From Chelydra serpentina (taxonomy: Eukaryota > Chordata > Testudines > Chelydridae): 64,000 bases of DNA. The position numbers and the translations under genes are program-made. Below the pieces are notes generated by a model. The model was not told where the DNA came from. It made no database searches and was given only the letters and a program-made list of their open reading frames with translations. Below are positions 36,721 to 48,534 of the stretch, piece by piece. Location of the stretch: contig JBAIAC010000007.1 of assembly GCA_037349315.1 (NCBI GenBank), positions 22,710,001-22,774,000 on the forward strand, written 5' to 3'. The stretch's first letter is position 1. Each line of letters begins with the position of its first letter.

Positions 36721-36978
36721 GTGTCCAATGCTTGGCAGTTAGACTCAGCAAGTGAGTCTGCTTCACCATAAAACAGGAGAAGGGGGGAGGAGAAAGGGGG
36801 TGTGGATGACAGAGTCGCTGAGACTGCCAGAGGCAGGTGCCAGTTACCCGGGGAAATTCAGCGGGGAGCTAGCCAGATAAAGCCTGTGAGTGAGAGTAAA
36901 GAAAGCTCAAAGGAAAAGCAGAGCTAGACGGGGACTGCAGATTGAACCTGCAGGGAGAGAGAGAGCCTCCTGCAATTA

Positions 36979-37100
36979 GAGTGACCAGATATTCCAACTT
37001 TATAGGGACAGTCCCAATATTTGGGGTTTTTTCTTATATAGAGGCCTATATTACCCCCTACCCCCTGTCCTAATTTTTCACACTTGCTATCTGGTCACCC
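36979..37100. mobile_element. short TA-flanked MITE (GGGTGACCAG family), copy 2
   Basis: The left end is GAGTGACCAGATATTCC and the reverse complement of the right end is GGGTGACCAGATAGC, with TA flanks on both sides. It sits within a GA-rich block at about 36770-37335 that reads on across it (cctgcaa on both sides: tcctgcaatta / tacctgcaatgg). Confidence 0.7.
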
Positions 37101-38683
37101 TACCTGCAATGGTCCCCAAGGAAAGGACAGTCAGGGAGGGGGAGAACATTTTAAAATGTTTCTTTCTGGGAACCTTGTTAGTTTAATAAAAAAAAATCAG
37201 ACCCCAAGTAGTGCTGCGATTGAGCAAGACTGTGCGGAGTATTGTTCAAGGAGCCCTGAAGGGGAAAACAGGAGCAAGGTGCTGCAGAGGCACCCCTGGC
37301 CACGAGGGGGTGCTCCAGTGGATGATACCGTGTGACAGAGATGTTAAAAGTGCCCCACGCTAGTGGTGAATGTCAGCCCTGCCTTGAGTGCAAGGGGAGC
37401 TGGCAGAGCCAAAGGAAGCATTGTAGTGTGGCTTGGTGCTGTCTATCCCTATGCAGCACACAGCAGCTGGACAGCAGTACTAGGGAGAACACCCTTTACA
37501 AAGTGCTGTAGGGAATCATTCAAACTAAGCTCTACTTGTCAATTAAATCAGCAAGCTGCAGAGCTTTTTGCTTTTTAAAATGGTCTTTATTTTGCATACT
37601 CCCGGAGAGCACAAGCAGACACATTATGGCTGTCCCTTGCAGGGGCTGTTCAGAGGAAGAGACTCCCTGTACCTCTTCCAACCTACTCAGGACACCTGTG
37701 CCCCAGCCAGGCATAATTTGGCCCAAAGTGTTATCACCCTCCTAGTAAAGTGTGAAAAAATGATTCTCATCTTATTTAGTATGTATGTCATCAGTAATGC
37801 TGATGGCAGTGAGTAATCTGGAATTAATGTGGGTGTCGAATGTACATTCCAGTAATTCCTTTGTTATTCAGCCCACACTTGATCTATCATTAAAATAAAG
37901 TGTTCCTAGCCCCCATGTTATCTCGATCATCTGGAGTGAATCCCAATGTACTCTATGCATCACACACGGAGAGGTGTATATACACGTTAATAGGTTGGGG
38001 GGTTCTGCAGGAACCTTTGTGAAAATGAAAACTATCTTTGTGTTCATTTCACGCTACCCCTTCCACAGGTTTGATTAACATAAGATAATACAATTAATAT
38101 GAATTTTCTACAGGCTTCTCAGCAGTAAAATGGTGAAATGAGACATCTCCTCATTTCAAGGATATTGAAGTAAATCTAAAATAATTATTAATATATGTGA
38201 TGTTACTAGCTGATTACTTTCAAGGGTATTTCTGTGAATTTAGTGTATGGGGAAAGTGCTAGGTTGGCAGCAATTGTAGCATTTGGTTGGCAGCAATTGT
38301 AGTTCTATATTTACAAGTAGATGAGAGGGAGTTTTGTTTAGCAGCTGGAGCATGGGATTGAGTCAGTAGCTTTTGGTCCTATTCCCAGCCCCTAGAAAGC
38401 ACTCAGACCCTACCTGGATCAGGCACTTGGATAGGTGGTTGCGCCTTACACAAGATAGGATGTCCAGTTCCTACCGGACCAGTCATTACATCATTAAACC
38501 ACCAAAACTGTCATTGATTGGCACCCTTTCCGGCAGTCTCAACAGAGGAACTCAAGCTTCAATCGGCTATGGAGATGAAACTATCTTGTCACAGGTCGAG
38601 GTAGCCCCAGGACTGAAATGCATAGATACAGCAATGTGGAAAAGTTGGAACTGCTTAGCCTGTGATGCAGTGGCAGTCAGTCA

Positions 38684-38935
38684 GGCTACGTCTACACTAG
38701 CACTTTTATGAGTAAAACTTTTGTCAGTCAGGGGTGTGAAACAACACCCTCCTGACCAACATAAGTTTCACCAACAAAAGTGCCAGTGTGGACAGCGCCA
38801 TGTCGGCAGGGGAGTGTCTCCCACCGACATAGCCACCGCTGCTCATTGGGTGTGGTTTAATTATGCCAATGGGAGAGCTCTCTCCCGACAGCATAGAGCA
38901 GCTACCCAGGAGATCTTACAGCAGGATACCTGCAG
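38684..38935. mobile_element. Harbinger-like MITE, right-truncated
   Basis: Starts ggctacgtctacactagca, the left end shared with the other copies, and contains gaaacaacaccctcctgacc and gggagagctctctcccgaca words. The expected right end is not found, so the right boundary is approximate. Confidence 0.5.
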
Positions 38936-39770
38936 CGGAACCTCACAAGAGCAGGCCCGAAGCACTGGACAGCCATCAGATGGTAACTTTGGTCACTACC
39001 ACCCCGGGCTGGATTTGGATCAGTGCTTTGAAGACTATTGAACTAACAATTCTCTGAGCCATCCAGTCTCCTCCTTTTGAATTACTTTGTAGTTTTGGCT
39101 GACACTACCTGAAGTCCCTGCTTAATTAAAGTGGATAAAATCACTTTTCCTCACACACACAAAAATGTTTTTTTCAATACTGCTGTTATAATAGTTTTCA
39201 GAGTTGTTCTAATGACTCTGTAATTTAAGCTGTCAATTTTACTGTTCTGTCAATAAGCAACTGCTTATTTTCTACAACTAATGTACCAGTGTGACTGGGG
39301 AGAGGTAATATATGCGCTGTGCAGCACTGGCCAGATAAAAGGGGGAAAACACTGTGATGAGCGGGACATTGTGAATGACCCAAGGAGGACATCTACAGAA
39401 CGTAACATCCTGCTTTTGCCCATTTGTGTCATTTTAATGCTGACTCCTTGTCATTTTAAAGCTATTTAATGCAAACATTGGCCAGCCCATTGTACAGCAG
39501 AGGACAGCTACCGCCAGCTGGTTGTGTTCAAAACTGCTGGTCTTCAGTAGGTGGTCCTTGCTGGATGGCTTGTTTTTTCAGTTTGGTTCCCCAGGAGTCC
39601 TTAAAATTCATTTTCAGTTAAAGTGGGATCCAAACTAGGACACTGGATCTTTCTCACACCCTTGAACCTGAAAGAAGTCTGGATCCAGGTCTGCATTTCA
39701 CAACTCAGGCTCACCTCTAATTTAGTCACATAGGTAGCTAGGATGGATGAAGAGTTCTTTGATTAAAGTT

Positions 39771-39873
39771 GGGGTTTTCAAAGGAGTCTCTGGGAGTTAG
39801 GCACTCAACCCCCATGGACTTCAATAATATTTGAGTGCCTAACTCCTTTAGATCCCTTTGAAAATCACAGCCT
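39771..39873. repeat. palindromic repeat, family of 21330-21470
   Basis: ggttttcaaaggagtctctg pairs with ctttgaaaatcacagcc, and gagttaggcactcaa with tttgagtgcctaactc. An inverted repeat of about 45-nt arms. Confidence 0.6.
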
Positions 39874-40435
39874 AAATCCTGTCTTGAGCCAGCAGAATAG
39901 CGAGGAGAAGAAATGTTTCCTAGGCTTGGTCTACATTACACAGTTAGAAGAATGCTTTCAACTGGGGGAGGATCCTTAATGGCCTGGATGGACATGCTGT
40001 GGAGACAGCTTTGAGGCTCCTCTAAGCAGGAACAAATTGAATCTTTGCACATTAGCATGCCTTGCTAATCACAGTCTATCACCTGGCTAGCTGTGGGGCT
40101 ATGATACGAACCCTGCAGACTGAGATTCCTTTGAGATGGGATGTGCAGGCCAGTGCATTAGCAAAAGTGCTGTTGGTCATCAACACCTTTGACAATCAGG
40201 TCACTTATTTAGGTGCATAAATATGAATTTAGGTGTTCAAATTTAGGCATCCATGTTTTCAGATGTCATGCTTAGTTTTGAAGGCCCTGAGTCGGGCAAG
40301 CACATGCTTAATGTTTAGCTTTTGTTTGGAACGTGGAAGGACTGAATCACTACTTCTGTGCTTTGCTGAATTGAGGTCTGAGCACTCACAATACGTGGAT
40401 AGCATGAAATAGTTTTAAGGGCATATCTACTGTAC

Positions 40436-40540
40436 CTGTACCAACAGCAGCAGGTTCGTATCTGGTAAGGGTGACTTTAACTTCAGTGCTTGCAGTAACT
40501 CTAAGATGACGCTGCGGGACAAGTAGAACTTATCCCTTTC
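40436..40540 (-). CDS. UNC80: UNC80 coding exon, window exon 9
   Basis: This 105-nt exon is 35 codons, phase 0 at both ends, encoding ERDKFYLSRSVILELLQALK then LKSPLPDTNLLLLVQ. The acceptor is a run of T ending CTGTTTAG and the donor is GTACAG. It sits isolated between introns of about 10.1 and 8.7 kb. A CR1 copy begins only about 230 bp upstream of its acceptor, in opposite orientation. Confidence 0.96.
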
Positions 40541-40766
40541 CTAAACAGAAAAAAAAAAAATAAGTGAAGATGCCTAGAAATTCACCTGAAGTGCATTGAT
40601 ACCAAATACTGCACCACAACGCTCCCCAAAGCCTCAATTTGTTTTTCATTTGTTTTTAATTGAGACATTTAAAAAAAATGAGTCAAGAGAAAAGAAATAG
40701 GTGTGAACCTTTGGCCTTGCATCACAGAAAGCATTCAAATAATGCGCCATTCATTTGTATAATACT

Positions 40767-41581
40767 ATGCATTGGGCCAAAAGAAATATGATGAGGTTCA
40801 ACAAAGACAAGTGCAGAGTCCTGCACTTAGGACGGAAGAATCCCATGCACTGCTACAGATTAGGGACCGAATGGCTGGGCAGCAGTTCTGCAGAAAAGGA
40901 CCTAGGGGTTACGGTGGACGAAAAGCTGAATATGAGTCAACAGTGTGCCCTTGTTGCCAAGAAGGCTAATGGCATTTTGGGTTGTATAAGTAGGGGCATT
41001 TCCAGCAGATCAAGGGACGTGATTATTCCCCTCTATTCGGCACTGGTGAGGCTTCATTTGGAGTACTGTGTCCAGTTTTGGGCCCCACACTACAAGAAAG
41101 ATGTGGATAAATTGGAAAGAGTCCAGTGGAGGGCAACAAAAATGATTAGGGGGCTGGAGCACATGACTTATGAGGAGAGGCTGAGGGAACTGGGATTGTT
41201 TAGCCTGCAGAAGAAAAGAATGAGGGGGGATTTGATAGCTGCTTTCAACTACCTGAAAGAGGGTTCCAAAGAGGATGGCTCTAGACTCTTCTCAGTGGTA
41301 GAAGATGACAGAACAAGGAGTAATGGTCTCAAGTTGCAGAGGGGGAGGTTTAGGTGGGACATTAGGAAAAACTTTTTCACTAGTAGGGTGGTGAAGAACT
41401 GAAATGGGTTACCTAGGGAGGTGGTGGAATCTCCTTCCTTAGAGGTTTTTAAGGTCAGGCTTGACAAAGCCCTGGCTGGGATGATTTAGTTGGGTTTGGT
41501 CCTGCTTTGAGCAGGGGGTTGGACTAGATGACCTCCTGAGGTCCCTTCCAACCCTGAGATTCTATGATTCTATGATTCTAT
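40767..41581 (+). mobile_element. CR1 LINE, second young copy, 5'-truncated
   Basis: Starts in attgggccaaaagaaatatg and runs through the CR1 3' end with terminal attctatg repeats. It is colinear with and closely similar to 26110-26921 (only scattered substitutions seen). The ORF2 frame is open to a TGA at about 41400, where the sister copy has TGG in HWNGLP. The copy starts about 230 bp upstream of UNC80 window exon 9 and is antisense to it. Confidence 0.93.
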
Positions 41582-42308
41582 GGGCCTGATCCAAGGCCAG
41601 TGAAGTCAATGGAAAGACTCCTATTGTCTTCAGTGGATTTTGCATCAGGATCTGTATGAGTGTTTGTATATTTTATAAGTAAAATATAGATAGATTAAAT
41701 TATGTATCTATAGACATATAAAGCTACATGGTTAGATCTACCTTATAAAGTAAAAAAGAATATGAAGGTCAGTAGCTAGGTCTGAATCAGAAGAACAAAA
41801 TTAGCACTAGACTCATGTAGCATAAGTCTTTCATTAAGCCTATCATAAAAGCTCCAAATTTGACCATGAATTCTGCTGTTGTTTTCCCCACAAAATGAGT
41901 GTCTCTGTTAAACCAGCTCGGACATCTATACCGACTTCATCAGCCAAGCAGTACTTTTCCACTTCCACAGTAAAACCCTCTTAGCTAAAACTAGTGCAAC
42001 AGAAGCCCATTTAAAAGCACATGAGGGATGATAAGGAGATGGAGATTAGAATCTGTATGCCAAGAACACAAATTCTGGAGATGGGGCATATGATGAGATT
42101 AGCCAAAGATGTTACAAATCTCAATCTGGTATTTTCTGACTTTAGGAGATAGGATACGTGGAACAAATTTGTAAATGGTTATTGAAACTAGCAACTCAAG
42201 GGGGTTTGATCACCACTGTGCAATTTGAATGAGGGAATCCTATTCCTAGCTCCTCCATTGATTCACCAGACCTTGGTGTCACTGAATCCTTGATCCTGCA
42301 AACATTTA

Positions 42309-42592
42309 GGGCTTGTCTACACTATCAATTAAGTCAATGTAATTTATGTCATTCCGGGGTGTGAAAAAGCCACCCTCTCTGAACAACCCAAGTTACACTG
42401 TCCACACCAGAGCTTTGTCAGCGGGAGACACTCTCCCACCAACATTGCTTTCACCCCTCATTGAGGTGGCCTAATTATGCTGACGGGAGAGCACTCTCCC
42501 ATCAGCCCAGTGCATCTTCATCAGACTTTCTACAGTGGCGCAGCTGCATCGATGCAGTTGCGCCACTATAGCACGGTACTGCAGACTAGCCC
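42309..42592. mobile_element. Harbinger-like MITE (284 bp)
   Basis: The left end GGGCTTGTCTACACTATC follows TTA. The right end GCAGACTAGCCC is followed by TTT, a probably mutated TTA. The interior carries caccctctctgaacaa and gggagagcactctcccatca. Confidence 0.65.
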
Positions 42593-43104
42593 TTTCACAA
42601 ATGATTAATTTATGTACAAGAGTAACCCTATTGAAGTCCACAGGACTGCTCATGATAGTAAAATTTAGCACATGCATAAGTGTTCACTGAGTCAGGGCTT
42701 TAAGATCTCTATGGCATCTATAAATGGGTATAATTAATACTTGCCTCTACCACACGTACATTTTGTGAGGTTTCATTAACCAGCAGCCATGCAAGGTAGT
42801 AAGTGCAACTGAGAGGGAAATCGACTGAACGAGCTGGGGACTGGGAAGCGTCTTGACTCCGCCCCGTCAACACTACAGGCTGCATAACTCTTCCTCTTTG
42901 AACAAGCCTTTCTGGTATAGCAAGAATGACACTCACAACAGTAGAGCTGGTCAGTGGATGACAATTCCATTGCACAGCAACTTTCAAGGTTTCAAAATCT
43001 GTTTTCATTCCTTATTGGAACAAATCCAAAACCTTTGGAAAGTTTTAGTGAACAATGGCATTGTACTGAAATGTCTGTTTTTTATTTTAGAAGAAGTGTC
43101 AAAA

Positions 43105-43270
43105 TGTCTGAGGTGTTTGTCTTGGTGGGTAGGGCACTGGCCTGGGATACAGGAGACCCGCATTCAACTCCCTGCTCTGCCTGATTCAAAGGAGAGTTTA
43201 TCATCCCAGATTACTCTAATTCAGGAAGCTTCCCATGCCAGTGCCCTAACCACCAGGCTACAGAGCACAA
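43105..43270 (+). repeat. tRNA-derived SINE-like fragment
   Basis: Contains ttggtgggtagggcactggc, ggagacccgcattcaactcc and, near 43230, agtgccctaaccaccaggct, the head and complementary head motifs of tRNA-type SINEs. The B-box-like part gcattcaactcc is only approximate. Confidence 0.45.
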
Positions 43271-43680
43271 CAGCCCTTTTCTCTTAACCCCAAAGACTTT
43301 CTTGTTGAAGCCAAAACATTTTGGTTTTGACAAAACAGCATATTTTGATAATATGAAATTTCACTGAAAATGTTCTGACCAACTGAAGACCAGCTCTATG
43401 CATTGTTACCTTAGTCTACCCAAAAGTGGCCCCATCCCCAAAACAATAACCACTAATAAAAATAATTTAAAAGGGAAAGGAAAGGAAAACTGTAGCAAAC
43501 AAATCAACTATCAACAAACAAAAAATATCCCAAGCAGAGTTTTTACCCTGAAATGGAGCAGAAGAGGCTCCATAAACTGGACTAGGGGATTTGCTACTGC
43601 TCCTGATTTTATGTGCTAGGCATTCAGAGACTACAGTACAAGTAATGAGCAGCAGCATAAAACCCTACAATAAACAGACA

Positions 43681-44000
43681 AAGAGTACTTTGCTAGACAC
43701 TAAAAATCATGGACTGAATAGAGACACTGGATTTATTGCTTATTACAACAATCTGTAGCCCATTAACCCCCCTTTTTGTCCTATGACTGCAGGGGTATTT
43801 ACGGGCCACTTCACCTTGAATGGTCCCTCAGAATATGTGCTAACCACTTATGCTAAACTATCTGTTCAATCTTGTATTTAGCTGTGACACCCTAAGTACC
43901 TTTCCCAGACCTGAAGAAGAGCTTTGTGTAGCTCAAAAGCATCTCTCTTTTACCAACAAAAGTCAGTCCAATAAAAGATATTACCTCACCATCTTGCTTC
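43681..44000 (-). repeat. R-family interspersed repeat, long copy
   Basis: Reverse-complement orientation of the copy at 45655-45975. Shared words include gacctgaagaagagc, ccaataaaagatattacctc and, further out, acaatctgtagcccatta and gtcctatgactgcag. Confidence 0.65.
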
Positions 44001-45654
44001 TCAAAGAGCACTTCAGGCAGCATATGCTGCTCTGGTAGTTTACTCCCTCTCAAGAGCAGTGGGGGAACCACAGTCTCTATGAATCACAATCTCTCTCCGA
44101 AACTATTCAAAGGACATTACAACAAAGCACTACCCTTTACTCAGTGCAGATTTTTATCTCGTGCTCTAGTCCTCCATGTTTGTAAAGCACTTTGAGATCT
44201 GTGGATGATGTGCAAATGTAATGTCAACAGACCTCGGAGTCGGGATTGAATTTGTGACCTCTGACGCTTAGTGTATGAGCCTCTACTGCATCAGTTAAAA
44301 GCCACATGACTCTTAGGCAAGCCTGTAGCAGACTCATAGATCTTTAGATGGGCTAGGTACCACTAGAGGAGGACAGAACACCACACCAAGCAGGCATGGG
44401 TACACAAACACAGCAAATAAACTCTGGAGAACTTCCATCATTTGAAAATATATTTCTGAAATAAACTCCTCTGCTCTTACCCAATATTACAAAGTGAGCA
44501 AAACTGTGCAAAATAAATGTATGCTGACTGATTTACTGATACTCTAGATAAAGAGCTACAGTTTTTAGATTTCTGAATTAAAAACTGAATGGGCCCAATG
44601 CTGCTTTCATTTACTCCAGTGTATGTCAGGAGTCACTCCACTGAAGTCCATGGGCCAGATTCCCATTCTCACTAAGGCCCTTTACACCACTCTATTGGTA
44701 TACATTACAAAAATACATGTAATTTACACCCACATAAGGCCCCTTTACACTACCAGAGTGGTGTGAAGGGGCTGTAGTGTAAAAGAGAATGAGGCCCAAT
44801 GCAGTTACATAAGTGTAAAACTGGTATAAATGAGACTGGAATTCAAGCCTTGTTCAACTTTGTTCTATCAAAGCTCATTCCCTCAACAAAATGCAGTGGG
44901 CCTATATAAGGAAAGGCTGCTTAGCAAGCCCTATATGAACCCTGCCAGCGGTATGTGTGAATAGGGTGACCTTGGAGAGTCATAGGTGTGAAAACGTTTG
45001 AGGTTTACCTAATCACTAATTCCAAAGACCCTCACTCAAAAAAAAATAATCCCCAGATTTATTATTCCTTAGTAGAATAGTCTATAACCCATAAAACAAA
45101 CCAGGAAAGCAAACTTGATTTTTCTGTTACTTCAATGGAGTTATACCAAATTACAACAGTTGAGGATCTGGCACATTATAATTTGCTCATAAAGTTTCAA
45201 TAGCAAGATGATGTCACGTCCAATTCAATGCCACACTTACTTAATATGAGTCCTATAAATGTTCATAAAAGGCTAACTTGGGGTTCAAACTTCAGTGCTT
45301 GCAAGAGATAAGAAACCCACAAAGCATCCACTTAAGACTTGAAGAGACTGAGAGGGAAACTGGAGATACTGAGATTACAATCCTCAGAGGCAAAGCTATT
45401 CGCATGATAGTACCATAGGCATTGACAAATCAGACTGGTGACGTGGAAAATAAATTCAGATAAGGAAATATGAGATTGATGTGAGTCCCGGGAAACATAA
45501 AGACAAGAGAAACTGAGATATTTCTCCTACAGAGGATTAGGAAAATGTTGGATAAAAAATGCTGACCACTTCTACAACTTTGACCTCTAAAATGCATGCT
45601 GTGGGGAAATGCATTGCTCCTTGGAAAGAGATAAATACCAGCCCATGGCATAAA

Positions 45655-45975
45655 AGAGACAAGGTAAGTGAAGTAATATCTTTTATTGGACCAACTTCTG
45701 TTGGTGGGAAAGACAAGTTCTTTAGCTACAAAGACCTCTTCTTCAGGCCTAGGAAAGGTACTCTGAGCGTCACACCTAAATACAAGGTGGAACAGATTTA
45801 GCATAGGTAGTTAGAACGTGTTCTAAGTGACCATTCAAGTTAGAGTGGCTCACTAACAATGCTGCAGTCATAGGACAAAAAAGGACAGAGTTAGTGGGTT
45901 ACAGATTATTGTAATAAACCATAAATCTAGTGTCTCTGTTTAGTGCATGCTTTTTAGTGTCTAGCAGAGTTATGA
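45655..45975 (+). repeat. R-family interspersed repeat, long copy
   Basis: Runs from agacaaggtaagtgaagtaa through aatatcttttattggaccaa and ggaaaggtactctgagcgtc to cagagttagtgggttacaga and taaatctagtgtctctgttt. It pairs with the inverted copy 1.65 kb to the left. Confidence 0.65.
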
Positions 45976-46144
45976 ATTTAAGCTCCCAGGCTCATCTTTT
46001 AAGTGTTGTGCAGGTTTCCTTTGAGAATGAGGACTGATCGGTCAGATATAAAGCAATCGTTTCATGAAAAGTGTTCACCCACAGGTGATAGGAAAATGAT
46101 AAAAGACAAAAACAACCTATGTGAGTTTATTTGAGATAAAAGCT

Positions 46145-46305
46145 TTTATGCTCAGAGTACCTTTCCCAGACCTGAAGAAGAGCTCTGTGTCACTTGAAAC
46201 CTTGTCTATCTCACCAACAGCAGTTGGTCCAATAAAAGATATTACCTCGCCCATCTTCTCTCTCTGATATCCTGGGACCAACACAGCTACAACAACACTG
46301 CATAC
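46145..46305 (-). repeat. R-family interspersed repeat, short copy
   Basis: Contains agtacctttcccagacctga, gtccaataaaagatattacc and gatatcctgggaccaacaca; the same family in reverse orientation. Confidence 0.65.
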
Positions 46306-46479
46306 CCCATAGCATACACATAGATTGAGTATGCTATTGTTGCTATGGTTGGTTCCAGCACACAAAACTAAGTTGTAACATGGACAAGTGAATCTGAGTA
46401 GTTTAAGGGTTCACAAATTTTACTCTGTCCAGCATGCAGTTCTGTATGGTATTCTGTCAGATAAATATTCCATGCATCC

Positions 46480-46558
46480 GATGAAGTGGGTATTAACCCA
46501 CGAAAGCTTATGCTGAAATAAATTTGTTAGTCTCTAAGGTGCTACAAGTTTTTCTTTC
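46480..46558 (+). repeat. reptile interspersed repeat fragment
   Basis: Contains gaagtgggtattaacccacg, aaagcttatgctgaaataaa and gttagtctctaaggtgctac, a widespread amniote/reptile repeat motif that I recognise but cannot name with confidence. Confidence 0.5.
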
Positions 46559-46872
46559 TTATTTTCGTCTTTAGGTACAGGGATTTCCAATATAAAAAAC
46601 ACAGAGAGCTGAACTGGTAAATTTCTCCTAAGGGCAGTCATAAATTTGCTAATTCTAATTAAAAGGTATGGTAAAGATTCAGCAATAACAAGGATAATGT
46701 AGTGTGAAGTGCTACTAAATGAAGCATTTCCTGGGTATAAATTGCAGAGGAACGTTTGCTAATGATCCCATTCTGGGTCACCGGTTTGCATTAACAAATT
46801 CAAGCAGGAATTTTCACCACGAGACACAATCCAAGCTTCCTGTTTGTAATGAAATAAGTCAATATATTCTTA

Positions 46873-47167
46873 GGGTACGTCTATACTTACCTCCAGGTTC
46901 GGTGGTAAGCAATCGATCTTCTGGGATCGATTTATCGCGGCTCGTCTAGACGCGATAAATCGATCCCGGAAGTGCTCGCCGTCGACACCGGTACTCCTGC
47001 TCCGCGAGAGGAGTACGCGGAGTCGACGGGGGAGCCTGCCTGCCGCATGTGGACCCGCGGTAAGTACCTTGAAGTTCGAACTAAGATACTTCGACTTCAG
47101 CTAGGTTATTTACGTAGCTGAAGTTGCGTATCTTAGTTCGAACTGGTGGGTTAGTGTGGACCAGCCC
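46873..47167. mobile_element. Harbinger-like MITE (295 bp), TTA TSD
   Basis: TTA lies outside both ends. The left end is GGGTACGTCTATACTTAC; the reverse complement of the right end is GGGCTGGTCCACACTAAC. The interior includes two inner inverted segments (ttctgggatcgatttatcgc / gcgataaatcgatcccgg and agttcgaactaagatac / gtatcttagttcgaact). Confidence 0.8.
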
Positions 47168-47472
47168 TTAGAATATGTGACTGGGAAACATAAGGGGGAA
47201 AATGCTAACCAAGATCCACACCAGAAAGAGAACTTTATTGAAATAACTGAAGTTGAGGTAGCCATAGTGTGTATGTGAGGGGACCTGGATATTTCAAACA
47301 CTCCAAGATTTGCTTTGGTAGCTCTGGATAAATTATTTTATCACAGCCCAAACACAAAATGATTCAGGTGTGCTATATTGACAGTGCCAAGTATTATTTT
47401 GAGACAAATATTTTCATATAGTTTCTCAATTTAAGAAATGGTAGGAATTTATGCTATCTATACATTATAGTA

Positions 47473-48512
47473 CACCGGACCCTCGCTATAACGCGGGACT
47501 TGGGATCCATGCCAAGTACCGTGTTATAGCAGGGACCGCGTTAAAATGAAATTACATTTCCCCACCGCCGAAGCCGCCCCAGCTTACCTGCGGGAGGTCC
47601 GCAGGTCTATCTGCAGAGGGCCCCCTCCGCTGAATCCGCGGGACCGGCGGACCTGCCGCAGGTAAGCGGAGGCTTCGGCGGCAGTGCGAAAGCGCTGCTA
47701 ATAATACCCTCCACCGAAACCGCTTCTGCTTGCCTGCGGGAGGTCCGCGGCTTCGGCGGAGGGTATTATTAGCAGCATTTCCGCCCTGCAGCCGAAGCCG
47801 CTTGCCTGCGGGAGATCCGCTGGTCCCACGGCTTCGGCGGCAATTTGGCGGAGGGGGCCCTCTGCAGACAGACCGGCGGACCTCCCGCAGGTAAGTGGAA
47901 GCGGCTTCAGTGGCTGCTAAAAATACCCTCCACCAAACTGCCGCCGAAGCCACTTCCGCTTGCCTGCGGGAGGTCCACCGGTCCCGCGGCTTTGGCGGCA
48001 ATTCGGCGGAGGGGAGGACTAGGAATTTCTGCGCCCCTGCCCGCGGCGCAGAAATTCCTAGTTACGGCTTTGCCCCAGTGCACACAAGGAGCTGAGTGTC
48101 CCGCTTAGAGCGGAGGCGCCTTTCCCGGCAAGCCTGAGCCACATTTGGGATTTCAGGGGTGGCCATACGAAGATGGTCTCTGAATGGGAAAGAGCTCGCA
48201 CGGAGCACCTCTTCGGAGCAGCAGGCAGGGAAACCCCTCAGGAAAGATCGCAGGTTTGGGGTCTGCGGATTAACTTCCCCACACAAGAGGCTGGCATTTC
48301 ATGGGTGCTTCCGGCTCACAAACCAAACATCCAGGGTCATTGAGTGAAAAGCTGTTACTGCTTTTCTCTTGGGGAGGCGGTCTGGGGGTGGCTTCTTGTC
48401 CCCAGGCAATGGCACCTGCCCCAGGTGGTAATTAAATTTGGGATCCATGGCCGCGACCGCTTTATAACCGAATTCGCGTTATATAGAGGCACATTCTAGC
48501 GAGGGTCCGGTG
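47473..48512. mobile_element. Tigger-like (pogo) element, TA TSD, GC palindromes
   Basis: The ends are long inverted repeats: left CACCGGACCCTCGCTATAAC, right reverse-complemented CACCGGACCCTCGCTAGAAT. TA flanks both sides. Just inside, cgcgggacttgggatccatg on the left is mirrored in aatttgggatccatggccgc on the right. CCTCGYTATAACG-type ends fit Tigger/pogo mariners. The 1,040-bp body lacks a transposase frame and is filled at 47550-48060 with alternating-orientation copies of a palindrome-rich unit (gcctgcgggaggtccgc, cgaagccgc). Confidence 0.75.
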
Positions 48513-48534
48513 TATCGGAATTCAGCCTCAGAAC

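Larger units (their letters stand above)
31720..40435 (-). other. UNC80: UNC80 intron between window exons 10 and 9
   Basis: About 8.7 kb. Contains the old CR1 tail, a 24-bp tandem duplication, the fossil LINE and nested MITEs. 32323-33971, 34020-35459 and 37336-38683 show nothing I can name. Confidence 0.8.

Noticed and set aside
47552..48108. 149-codon minus-strand ORF and CpG island
   Set aside because: Lies within the palindromic core of the Tigger-like element; composition is repeat-driven.
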